Assembly: GCA_008933835.1 (NCBI GenBank) | Contig: WBUG01000013.1 | Coordinates: 1-59,525 of the forward strand | Reading direction: 5' to 3' | DNA from: Bacteroidota bacterium | GTDB taxonomy: Bacteria > Bacteroidota > Ignavibacteria > UBA10030 > UBA8401 | Length of the DNA: 59,525 bases | Shown here: piece by piece, positions 1-7,192 of the stretch | Layout of the letters: the number at the start of each line of letters is the position of its first letter | Numbering within the stretch: position 1 is the stretch's first letter | The notes under the pieces: model-generated | What the model was told of the DNA's origin: nothing | Seen by the model: the letters and a program-made list of their open reading frames with translations, nothing else | Database searches by the model: none | Program-made: the position numbers and the translations under genes

Positions 1-41
1 TTGCCGGTGCGGCCCCACCGCCCGAGACCGATCAATCGACC

Positions 42-419
42 ATGCCGAGCCGAATCCTGATCGTCGAAGACGACGCCAACATCGAACACCTGGTCTCCTT
101 CAAGCTCAAGAACTCCGGCTTCACGGTCTTCACGGCCAAAGACGGCCAAAAAGCGCTCGACTTCCTCTCCGCCAATTCCGTCGACCTCATCATCACCGAT
201 ATGATGATGCCGGTGATGGACGGAAAGGAGCTCATCCTGCAGCTCAAGAAACAGCCGAAGACCGCCTCCATCCCCACCATCATGCTCACATCGCGGACGC
301 TCGAGAAGGAGATCGTCGAAGCGTTCTCTCTCGGGGTGGACGACTACATCAAGAAACCGTTCAGTCCGCAGGAACTGGTCGCCCGAATCAAGACCGTGCT
401 GGCCCGCCGGGGGCTCTGA
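42..419 (+). CDS. Receiver-domain response regulator (possibly C-terminal part of a larger protein)
   Basis: A single CheY-like receiver domain of 125 residues fills the protein. The acidic pocket is E9-D10-D11, the phospho-acceptor is D53 in TDMMMP, T83 is the switch residue and K105 lies in KKPF. No output domain follows; the stop is 4 nt before the next gene, so it probably signals into the adjacent polysaccharide operon. The start is doubtful: there is no Shine-Dalgarno sequence before ATG 42, and the same frame stays open to the left edge, reading a Pro/Ala-rich linker-like stretch (GAAPPPETDQST). It may therefore be the C-terminal receiver of a longer sensor or regulator that begins outside the window. 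The receiver call is secure; the start is not. Confidence 0.9.
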   Translation: MPSRILIVEDDANIEHLVSFKLKNSGFTVFTAKDGQKALDFLSANSVDLIITDMMMPVMDGKELILQLKKQPKTASIPTIMLTSRTLEKEIVEAFSLGVDDYIKKPFSPQELVARIKTVLARRGL

Positions 420-423
420 CCCG

Positions 424-1602
424 ATGACCCGTTCCTCCGCCCGCACGCGCCACACCCGCGCCATCATCGCCGGCATCGCGGTCGTTCTCTTCGTCCTCTT
501 CATCGCTCCGTACATCCTCTGGCTCCTCACCCCTCCGACGGACCTCGCCGTCGCGGTCATCGACAAGACCGCCGGAAGCGACCTGCAGGAGCACCGTTCG
601 TTCCTCTGGCTGCTCCGTCACTGGAAGTACCGCCATCCGCAGACGGGCGACCTGTACGAACAGGAGGGGGCGTACTACGGCTTCCATCCGGAGGACAGTT
701 CGTACGACCGTCCCGCCGCGCTCCGACTCGACGGGGCGGATGTCGTGTACGTGACCGATACGTACGGCGTCTTCCGCACCTCCGTTCCGCAGGAGGAGTA
801 CGAAGAGCTCCTGCCGGAACGCTTCATTCCCGGCACGCACCTGTACGGCGGGCTGGACAGCACGGAGCTCTCCGCACTGGAATCATACGCCGCCTCCGGA
901 GGGATGCTCATCGGCGAGTTCAACATCCTGCAGGACCCGCAGGAGCGGAGCGCGGAACTGCGCACCCGTCTCGAACGGCTCTTCGGCGTCCGTTCCACCG
1001 GCATCCTCGGACGGTACTACGAGGACCTGACGGACGCGCCGCTCTGGGTGAAGGAGGCGTACGCGCAGCAGGAGCGGACCGCCTGGCGCCACCGCGGGAA
1101 AGGGATCGTCATCACGCACGAACGCCGCCGCATCGGCGGTCATCCCCGCGTGGTGGTGCTCGGTTCGGAGGACCTGGCGTACAGTCCCGTCTTCCTCCGC
1201 ACGACGGACCACTGGTCCGTCCGTCACGCCGGCGACGACGTGCCGTACTTCCATTTCTTCGAGGTGCTCGGGGTGGAACCGGGGGCGCAGGTGGCGGCCT
1301 ACTTCGACCTCCGCTGTACGCAGCAGGGGAAGGAGAAGCTCATCCGCGATTCCATCCCCCTCTCGTTCCCCGCTGTGGTGGCGGAGGAGCGGACAGCGCC
1401 GCGGTTCTACTTTGCGGGGGATTTCGCCGACAACGCGGTGGAACCGTTCCTCGCACACTACTGGCAGGCGGAGGCGATATTCGGCCGAGCGTATTCGCTC
1501 TATTATATTCCGGACCAGACCCGCTACTTCTGGCGGTTCTACCTGCCGCTGATGCGGGACGTCCTGGACCACGCGGCGTCGCGGCGCCGTACGGACGATT
1601 GA
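424..1602 (+). CDS. Membrane-anchored periplasmic protein of unknown family in an exopolysaccharide operon
   Basis: 392 residues. A basic N-terminus (residues 1-12) precedes one hydrophobic segment (about 13-36, ending in APYILWLL), so by the positive-inside rule the remaining ~350 residues lie outside the cytoplasmic membrane. The soluble part has alternating beta/alpha character (for example DLAVAVIDKT, GADVVYVTDTYG, SGGMLIGEFNIL, PRVVVLGSEDL) that loosely recalls a class-I glutamine-amidotransferase-like fold, but I see no Cys-His catalytic pair and cannot name the family. It sits 4 nt after the receiver gene and 13 nt before the HEAT-repeat gene. By position it could occupy the role that PgaB (periplasmic polymer modification) has in PNAG systems, but nothing in the sequence proves enzymatic activity. 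Confidence 0.8.
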   Translation: MTRSSARTRHTRAIIAGIAVVLFVLFIAPYILWLLTPPTDLAVAVIDKTAGSDLQEHRSFLWLLRHWKYRHPQTGDLYEQEGAYYGFHPEDSSYDRPAALRLDGADVVYVTDTYGVFRTSVPQEEYEELLPERFIPGTHLYGGLDSTELSALESYAASGGMLIGEFNILQDPQERSAELRTRLERLFGVRSTGILGRYYEDLTDAPLWVKEAYAQQERTAWRHRGKGIVITHERRRIGGHPRVVVLGSEDLAYSPVFLRTTDHWSVRHAGDDVPYFHFFEVLGVEPGAQVAAYFDLRCTQQGKEKLIRDSIPLSFPAVVAEERTAPRFYFAGDFADNAVEPFLAHYWQAEAIFGRAYSLYYIPDQTRYFWRFYLPLMRDVLDHAASRRRTDD

Positions 1603-1615
1603 CGGGAGCGGCGCC

Positions 1616-2752
1616 ATGTTCTTCCTTTTCGTCCTCATCACCACCTTCCTCGCCCTCTTCCTGCTGGCCACCGGCGCCATCGGTCTGGTGGTGCACAAGG
1701 TCCGCTCCGGATTCATGGAGACGCGGCGATACGCCTATGACATCACCGCCCGGGAGTTCCTGAACGTCTACCTCTTCTCCGACATCGAACCGGACCCCGC
1801 AGAGCAGCCGGAGCTGTACCAGGAACGCCTGCTGCCGCTGCTCGCACAGCTGCGCACCGACCTGCGGCTCCATTCCGCGTCACGGTCGAACCCGCGCCGC
1901 CGTTCGCTGAAGCGGGTCGCGCTCACCCTTTCGTCCGAGGTCATCGGCGAGACGCGCATCCGCATGACGCGGCTCTTCGATCACTTCGGATTCGTGGACG
2001 ACCTCATCCCGCAGCTCGCCGATTCCGCCTGGTGGGTGCGCGCCAACGCCTGCCGCACGGCGGGACTGATGCGCGCCGAACCGGCGCTGCCGCTGCTGGA
2101 GCGGCTGCTGGACGACGAGAACGAGGACGTCCGCATCGAAGCGGCGCAGGCGATGCTCGACATCGCCGGCGTGGCGGGGCTCGCGCCCGTGCTGATGCGG
2201 CTGCGGGAGCTTTCGCTGTGGATGCAGGTGCGCCTGTCGCGCACCGTGCTGGAGTTCCGCGGCGACGCCGTTCCGCACCTGGTGGTCGGTATCCGCTCGG
2301 AGCATCCCCAGGTGCAGGGTTTTTGCATCGACCTGCTCGGGATGATCGGCGACGTCTCCGCGGTGCCGGTGCTGCTGGAGTACATCTCCTTCGAGGTGCC
2401 GGCGGTGCAGCGCAAGAGCCTCATCGCCTTCGGACGCATCGGCGACGAACGCGCCGTGCCGGTCATCCAGCGCTTCCTCGGCAGTGAGGAGCGCGAACTC
2501 CGTCTCGCGGCGGCCCGTGCGGCCGCGAACCTCGCCTCGCCCGCCATCGCGTACCATCTGCACGCCCTGCTGCTGAAGGACGACACCGAGGTGCGCCTCG
2601 CGGCGGCCGAAGCGCTCGCCCGTTCCGGCGAGACCGGCGTCAAGAGCCTCCTCTACGCCAGCCGGGTGGAGGACCGGAGCGTGCGCCTCATCGCGCTGCA
2701 GTTCCTGCACGACCTCGGCGTGGTGCCGTCCGGGGAAGGGGGCGCCGCATGA
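1616..2752 (+). CDS. Membrane-anchored HEAT-repeat protein
   Basis: 378 residues. An N-terminal hydrophobic segment (about 1-27) is followed by a basic stretch (HKVRSGFMETRR), which places the rest in the cytoplasm. From about residue 120 to the end the protein is a series of ~31-residue helical HEAT/PBS-lyase-type repeats, with recurring patterns such as WWVRANACRTAG, EDVRIEAAQAML, AVQRKSLIAFGRIGD and TEVRLAAAEALARSG. A GGGAG Shine-Dalgarno-like sequence at about 1603-1608 supports the start. The stop overlaps the glycosyltransferase start (ATGA), so the two are translationally coupled. HEAT arrays are protein-binding scaffolds. Here it is a good candidate for a regulatory or assembly partner of the synthase, standing where PgaD or a PilZ module would be expected (inference). 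Confidence 0.88.
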   Translation: MFFLFVLITTFLALFLLATGAIGLVVHKVRSGFMETRRYAYDITAREFLNVYLFSDIEPDPAEQPELYQERLLPLLAQLRTDLRLHSASRSNPRRRSLKRVALTLSSEVIGETRIRMTRLFDHFGFVDDLIPQLADSAWWVRANACRTAGLMRAEPALPLLERLLDDENEDVRIEAAQAMLDIAGVAGLAPVLMRLRELSLWMQVRLSRTVLEFRGDAVPHLVVGIRSEHPQVQGFCIDLLGMIGDVSAVPVLLEYISFEVPAVQRKSLIAFGRIGDERAVPVIQRFLGSEERELRLAAARAAANLASPAIAYHLHALLLKDDTEVRLAAAEALARSGETGVKSLLYASRVEDRSVRLIALQFLHDLGVVPSGEGGAA

Positions 2753-4173
2753 ACGGATTCGCGCGCGAACTGCTGCAGACCCTCCTCATTTCGTACTCCG
2801 GCTTCATCGTCGCGTACTTCGTGGCGGTGAACCTCTTCTACTTCTCGATGCTCGCCATCTCGTTCGGCGCCATCGTCCATTACATCCGGCGGCACCTCTT
2901 CTGCGACTACCGCGTCATCATGCAGTCCGAGTTCTCGCCCGCCATCTCCATCATCGCGCCCGCGTACAACGAGTCCGCCACCTGCATCGAGAGCACCACG
3001 TCGCTGCTCAAGCTCAACTATCCGCAGGCGGAGGTCCTCTTCGTCAACGACGGCAGCCGCGACGACACGCTGGCGGTGATGATGAAACACTTCGACCTCG
3101 TCCGCACCGAACGGGCGTACTTCCCCGCCGTACCGACCAAGGCGGTGAAGGGCATCTACGTCTCGCGCCGTGCCGAGTACCGCTCCCTGGTGGTGGTGGA
3201 CAAGGAGAACGGCGGCAAGGCGGACGCGCTCAACGTCGGCATCAACTGTTCCCGCTACCCGCTCATCTGCGCCATCGACGCGGACTCCATCCTCGAGGAC
3301 GACGCGCTGCTGAAGGTGGCCAAGCCGTTCCTCGACGACGAACGCGTCGTCGCCGTCGGCGGCATCGTCCGCATCGCGAACGGCTGCACCATCGATCGCG
3401 GGCGCGTCATCGACGTGCGCCTCTCGCGCCGCGCGCTGCCGTCGTTCCAGGTGGTCGAGTACTTCCGCGCCTACCTCTCCGGTCGGATGGGGTGGGGGGC
3501 GCTGAACGGCCTGCTCATCATCTCCGGCGCCTTCGGACTGTTCCGCAAGGACATCGTGCTGGCGGTGGGGGGCTACAAGCACGACACGGTGGGGGAGGAC
3601 ATGGAACTCGTGGTGCGGATGCACCGCTACTGCTGCGAACGGGACATCCCGTACCGCGTGGAGTTCGTGCCGGACCCGGTCTGCTGGACCGAAGCGCCCG
3701 AATCGCTCAAGGTGCTCGGCCGTCAGCGCAACCGCTGGCACCGCGGACTCCTCGACACGCTCCTCATCCACCGACGGATGCTCTTCCATCCCACGTACAA
3801 AGTGCTCGGTTGGCTCGCGTTCCCGTACTTCCTCTTCATCGAACTTCTCGGGCCGCTGCTCGAGCTCTTCGGGTACATCGCCGTCATCACCGGGTTCGCC
3901 CTCGGCGTCATCAACGTGCAGATCTTCCTCCTCTTCTTCATGGTGGCGGTGGTCTACGGCGTGATGTTCTCCGTCGGCGCGGTCATCCTCGAGGAGATCT
4001 CCTTCCACCGGTACCCGCGGCTGCGGGACCTGGTGAAGCTGCTCGTCTTCGGCGTCATCGAGAACTTCGGGTACCGCCAGATCACCGTCTGGTGGCGCGT
4101 GAAGTCCTTCTGGGACTACTTCCGCGGGGTGAAGAGCTGGGGCGTCATGACCCGCACCGGTTTCAAGAAGTGA
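2749..4173 (+). CDS. Processive family-2 glycosyltransferase (polysaccharide synthase)
   Basis: 474 residues with the full processive GT2 signature: the nucleotide-binding region SIIAPAYNE (about 67-75), D101 in NDGSRDD, the DAD metal motif at D177-D179, GED at 282-284 and the QxxRW motif at 326-330. Membrane segments flank the catalytic domain: one or two near residues 12-46 and several between about 345 and 425. This is the architecture of PgaC/IcaA, NodC and hyaluronan synthases, which polymerise sugars from UDP-sugars and thread the chain through the inner membrane. No PilZ domain is present, unlike BcsA. It overlaps the HEAT gene by 4 nt and is followed by a YaiO-type outer-membrane barrel. 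The UDP-sugar used cannot be read from sequence; N-acetylglucosamine is plausible given the GH20 gene downstream. Confidence 0.95.
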   Translation: MNGFARELLQTLLISYSGFIVAYFVAVNLFYFSMLAISFGAIVHYIRRHLFCDYRVIMQSEFSPAISIIAPAYNESATCIESTTSLLKLNYPQAEVLFVNDGSRDDTLAVMMKHFDLVRTERAYFPAVPTKAVKGIYVSRRAEYRSLVVVDKENGGKADALNVGINCSRYPLICAIDADSILEDDALLKVAKPFLDDERVVAVGGIVRIANGCTIDRGRVIDVRLSRRALPSFQVVEYFRAYLSGRMGWGALNGLLIISGAFGLFRKDIVLAVGGYKHDTVGEDMELVVRMHRYCCERDIPYRVEFVPDPVCWTEAPESLKVLGRQRNRWHRGLLDTLLIHRRMLFHPTYKVLGWLAFPYFLFIELLGPLLELFGYIAVITGFALGVINVQIFLLFFMVAVVYGVMFSVGAVILEEISFHRYPRLRDLVKLLVFGVIENFGYRQITVWWRVKSFWDYFRGVKSWGVMTRTGFKK

Positions 4174-4214
4174 CGCCGCACCGGACCGAACCTGCATCGA
4201 ACCATGGGGACATC

Positions 4215-5486
4215 ATGAAACGCATCCTGCTGACCTTCCTCCTGGCGCTCGTCACCGCCGCGCCGGCGCAGACCTCCTTCGAGGCGATGGACCCGGACGG
4301 ACTCTTCGCGGCCGCCCGGACGCTGGCGTTCGGCGGACAACGCGCACCCGCCCGGGTGCTGCTGCGCATCGCCCTCGCCAAGGCGCCGGAGTACGCCGAC
4401 GTTCGCATCCTGCTCGCCCGCACGTACGCGTGGGACGGCATGCACGATTCCGCCCGCGCCGAGTTCCGCACGGTGCTCTACCGCGAACAGGACAACCGCG
4501 ACGCCCTCCACGGCGCCATCGACAACGAGACGTGGGCCGGAGAACCGCAGAAGGCCGTCGCCCTGTGCGACCGCGCCCTGCAGTTCTATCCGAAAGACAT
4601 CGACTTCCTGCTGAAGAAGGCGAGGCTCCACTTCGACCGGCAGCAGGACCGCGAAGCGGCCGCCGCCCTCAACCGCATCGCCCGTCTGGACCGCACCAAT
4701 GCTGCCGCCGCGGAACTGCGCCAGGCGATGGCGCTCCAGTCCTCGCTCTTCACGGCGGGGGCCGAGATGACCAACGAATCGTACTCCCGCATCTATTCCC
4801 CCATGCGTTACGCCTCGCTCAGTCTCGGCCGCCGTACGCCGTACGGCGCCGTCATCGTCCGCGTCAACGGGGCGTACCGGTTCGGTTCCGGCGGAATGCA
4901 GGCGGAGGTGGACTGGTACCCCGGGCTCGGCGCGGGGATGTACGGCTACCTCAACTACGGCTACTCCGGCAGTCCCCTCTTCCCGATGCACCGCATCGGC
5001 GCCGAGTTCTTCGCGATGCTTCCGGCCTCCTTCGAGGCTTCGGCGGGGGTGCGCGTGCTGGACTTTGAACCGGGCAGCAGCGCCACGATGTACACCGCGG
5101 CCGTCGGATATTACTACGGTAGCTTCTGGGGCTCGCTGCGCGGATACCTCACGCCGTGGGAACATCCTGACGGCTCGAACGAACTCTCTCCCTCCTACAG
5201 CGCGACGGTGCGGTGGTACCAGGAAGGACCGGACGATTTCTTCAGCTTCCGCGCCCAGGGGGGATTCTCGCCGGACCTCCGCCGCATCCAGTCCGGCGCC
5301 GGCATGACCGGTACCGAGCTCTTCCTGCTCGGCTCGCAGTCCCTCACTCTCGGATGGCAATCGCTGGTGACCGACCGGCTTCTGCTGTCGGTGACCGCCG
5401 ACGCCGCCCGGCAGGAACTGAGTTCGCTGCCGGACGAGTACGTCACCGTCGTGTCGCTCACCGCCGGATTCAAAGTGAGGTTCTGA
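4215..5486 (+). CDS. TPR plus YaiO-type outer-membrane beta-barrel protein
   Basis: 423 residues from the ATG at 4215, chosen because it gives a clean signal peptide (MKRILLTFLLALVTAAPAQ). The frame is open much further upstream, but that part lies inside the glycosyltransferase gene. Residues about 25-170 are TPR-like helices (for example PARVLLRIALAKAPEYADVRILLARTY split over two helices). From about 180 to the end, alternating aromatic beta-strands finish in TAGFKVRF, a typical barrel C-terminus ending in Phe. TPR-plus-barrel is the layout of PgaA and of the YaiO family. In this operon it is the likely outer-membrane export pore or periplasmic guide for the polymer made by the upstream synthase (inference from architecture and position). 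Confidence 0.88.
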   Translation: MKRILLTFLLALVTAAPAQTSFEAMDPDGLFAAARTLAFGGQRAPARVLLRIALAKAPEYADVRILLARTYAWDGMHDSARAEFRTVLYREQDNRDALHGAIDNETWAGEPQKAVALCDRALQFYPKDIDFLLKKARLHFDRQQDREAAAALNRIARLDRTNAAAAELRQAMALQSSLFTAGAEMTNESYSRIYSPMRYASLSLGRRTPYGAVIVRVNGAYRFGSGGMQAEVDWYPGLGAGMYGYLNYGYSGSPLFPMHRIGAEFFAMLPASFEASAGVRVLDFEPGSSATMYTAAVGYYYGSFWGSLRGYLTPWEHPDGSNELSPSYSATVRWYQEGPDDFFSFRAQGGFSPDLRRIQSGAGMTGTELFLLGSQSLTLGWQSLVTDRLLLSVTADAARQELSSLPDEYVTVVSLTAGFKVRF

Positions 5487-5489
5487 ACG

Positions 5490-6302
5490 GTGGACGCTCC
5501 GGCTGAACTCACGCTCCGTCCCATCGGCGTCATCCGCACGCCGTACGTGGACCGCTACCATGCGCCGCGGCAGCCCGGAGCGGGGAAGGAACCGGTCGTC
5601 GGCGTCATCGAGCTGCTGCCGGACCGGAACTTCGACCAGGCGCTGGAGGACCTCGAGGGATTCGAGCGCGTCTGGCTCCTCACGTGGTTCCACCGCAACG
5701 ACGGATGGAAACCGAAGGTGCTCCCTCCCCGCAGCGGACGCACCAAGCGCGGCGTCTTCGCCACCCGCTCGCCGCACCGTCCCAATCCTCTCGGACTCTC
5801 CCTCTGCCGGCTCCTCAGCGTGAAGGGGCGCACGCTCACCGTGGCGGACCCCGACCTGCTGGACGGCACCCCGATTCTCGACATCAAACCGTACCTTCCG
5901 TACGCCGAGGCGTTCCCCGAGGCGGAGATCGGCTGGCTCGCCGAGATCGAGGAGGGTGCGGACGCGCCGTTCTCGGTGGAGGTGTCCGCACTGGCGCGTG
6001 AGCAGGCGGAATGGCTCGAACGGCATCACGGCATCCGCCTGCTCGAGCGGGTGGCGGACATCCTCTCCCACGATCCCTTCCCGCACTCCTACCGCCGCAT
6101 CATGGCGGCGCCGGAGGGAGGGTTCGTCATCGCCGCGAAATCATGGAGAGTGTCGTACGTCGTCGACGCGGACCGCGTCGTCCTCACGGCGGTACGGAGC
6201 GGCTATCCGCCGGAGGTCATCGCCGCGCTCGATCCCTCCGTCGAAACGCTCCACCATCAGCAGGCGCACGTCGGGTTCCACCGGAAATGGATGTCCGCAT
6301 GA
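5490..6302 (+). CDS. trmO: TrmO-like tRNA (t6A37) N6-methyltransferase
   Basis: 270 residues starting at a GTG 3 nt after the preceding stop. The N-terminal ~150 residues are a TsaA/TrmO beta-barrel domain: PIGVIRTPY at the start, the substrate/SAM-pocket stretch ATRSPHRPNPLGLS, and DLLDGTPILDIKPYLPY. TrmO uses S-adenosylmethionine to methylate N6-threonylcarbamoyladenosine at position 37 of tRNA-Thr. The remaining ~110 residues (SALAREQAEWLERHHGI onward) form the C-terminal extension seen in bacterial TrmO. The gene is closely packed with the flanking envelope genes, but the function looks unrelated to them. The ATGA overlap with the next gene implies translational coupling. Confidence 0.9.
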   Translation: MDAPAELTLRPIGVIRTPYVDRYHAPRQPGAGKEPVVGVIELLPDRNFDQALEDLEGFERVWLLTWFHRNDGWKPKVLPPRSGRTKRGVFATRSPHRPNPLGLSLCRLLSVKGRTLTVADPDLLDGTPILDIKPYLPYAEAFPEAEIGWLAEIEEGADAPFSVEVSALAREQAEWLERHHGIRLLERVADILSHDPFPHSYRRIMAAPEGGFVIAAKSWRVSYVVDADRVVLTAVRSGYPPEVIAALDPSVETLHHQQAHVGFHRKWMSA

Positions 6303-7120
6303 CGGCGCGGTTCCGTTCGGTCATCCTCGCCGCCCTCGGCACCCTGTCGTTCCTTCCCGCGCAGACCTTCCGCATCGCCGCCGTGCTGCCCGATTCGGTG
6401 TTCGTCCCGTCGTTCGCGGCGGACGCGCATGCGCACCGGATGAACGTCGAGACCATCGAGCTCTCCCGGAACCTCCGCTCTACCATGGGAGCCGCCATCC
6501 CCGTCGTCCGGTTCGACATCGCGGGAACGCCGTTCCTTGCCTCGCTCGGCGCGTCGGTCCATTTCGAACTCCGCCCCATGGGTCAGGCGCACATCGTCTC
6601 CAACGACTACTATGTGGACTATCTCATCCTCGACGCCCGTCTTGCCGGACCGCACCTCCTCCGGTTCGTCACCGGACATACGAGCCACCATCTCAGCGAC
6701 AATTGGTTCGAACGTCTGCGCATGGGGACGGCGGTGCGGTATTCCCGCGATTACCTGCGACTGTTCTATATCTATAATAGAGAGGACGCTTCGGCGCTCT
6801 TCTACGCCGGCGTCGATTACGCCTACATATTCACGATAGGACGCCGAATCAACGAGCCGTTCACGTTCCAGACCGGCGGCGAGGCGGTGCTCCTTCCGCT
6901 GTGGGACCGGGCGGACCTGTACGGCTCCGCGGATGTGAAACTGCGGCAGGAGGCCGGCTTCGCCGCCACGAACACGCTGCAGCTCGGCGTGCGGTATCGA
7001 ACGGCGAACCATCGGTTCGTGCGGCTCTCGGTGCAGGTGCGGAACGGCCTCGATGAACGGGGACAGTTCTTCCCCGCGCACCGCACGTTCGGCACGCTCG
7101 GGCTCTCGTTCGACCTCTGA
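6299..7120 (+). CDS. DUF1207-like outer-membrane protein
   Basis: 273 residues from ATG 6299, which overlaps the trmO stop and gives a good signal peptide (MTARFRSVILAALGTLSFLPAQ). An in-frame ATG at 6287 is a less likely start. The mature protein is rich in amphipathic beta-strands and ends LGLSFDL, as expected for an outer-membrane barrel. The stretch VPSFAADAHAHRMN near the N-terminus and HTSHHLSDNWFERLR in the middle resemble the conserved signature of DUF1207 proteins, a family of unknown function. I have moderate confidence in the family and good confidence in outer-membrane localisation. Confidence 0.72.
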   Translation: MTARFRSVILAALGTLSFLPAQTFRIAAVLPDSVFVPSFAADAHAHRMNVETIELSRNLRSTMGAAIPVVRFDIAGTPFLASLGASVHFELRPMGQAHIVSNDYYVDYLILDARLAGPHLLRFVTGHTSHHLSDNWFERLRMGTAVRYSRDYLRLFYIYNREDASALFYAGVDYAYIFTIGRRINEPFTFQTGGEAVLLPLWDRADLYGSADVKLRQEAGFAATNTLQLGVRYRTANHRFVRLSVQVRNGLDERGQFFPAHRTFGTLGLSFDL

Positions 7121-7123
7121 GTC

Positions 7124-7154
7124 TTGAGTGTCGCCCCGATTTTCCCCATATTCT
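7124..7154 (+). promoter_or_regulatory. Putative promoter for the hexosaminidase gene
   Basis: TTG at 7124-7126 and CATATTCT at 7147-7154 have the same 23-nt start-to-start spacing as the better promoters in this window. The second element deviates at its first base. It lies in the 72-nt gap before the GH20 gene. Confidence 0.35.
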
Positions 7155-7192
7155 CACGTCGCCCCTTCCATCCACCGATCCGGACCACCGCC

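Noticed and set aside
3492-4214. N-terminal extension of the YaiO-type protein into the glycosyltransferase gene
   Set aside because: That part is an out-of-frame, Arg/Pro-rich reading of the synthase. The internal ATG 4215 begins a proper signal peptide.
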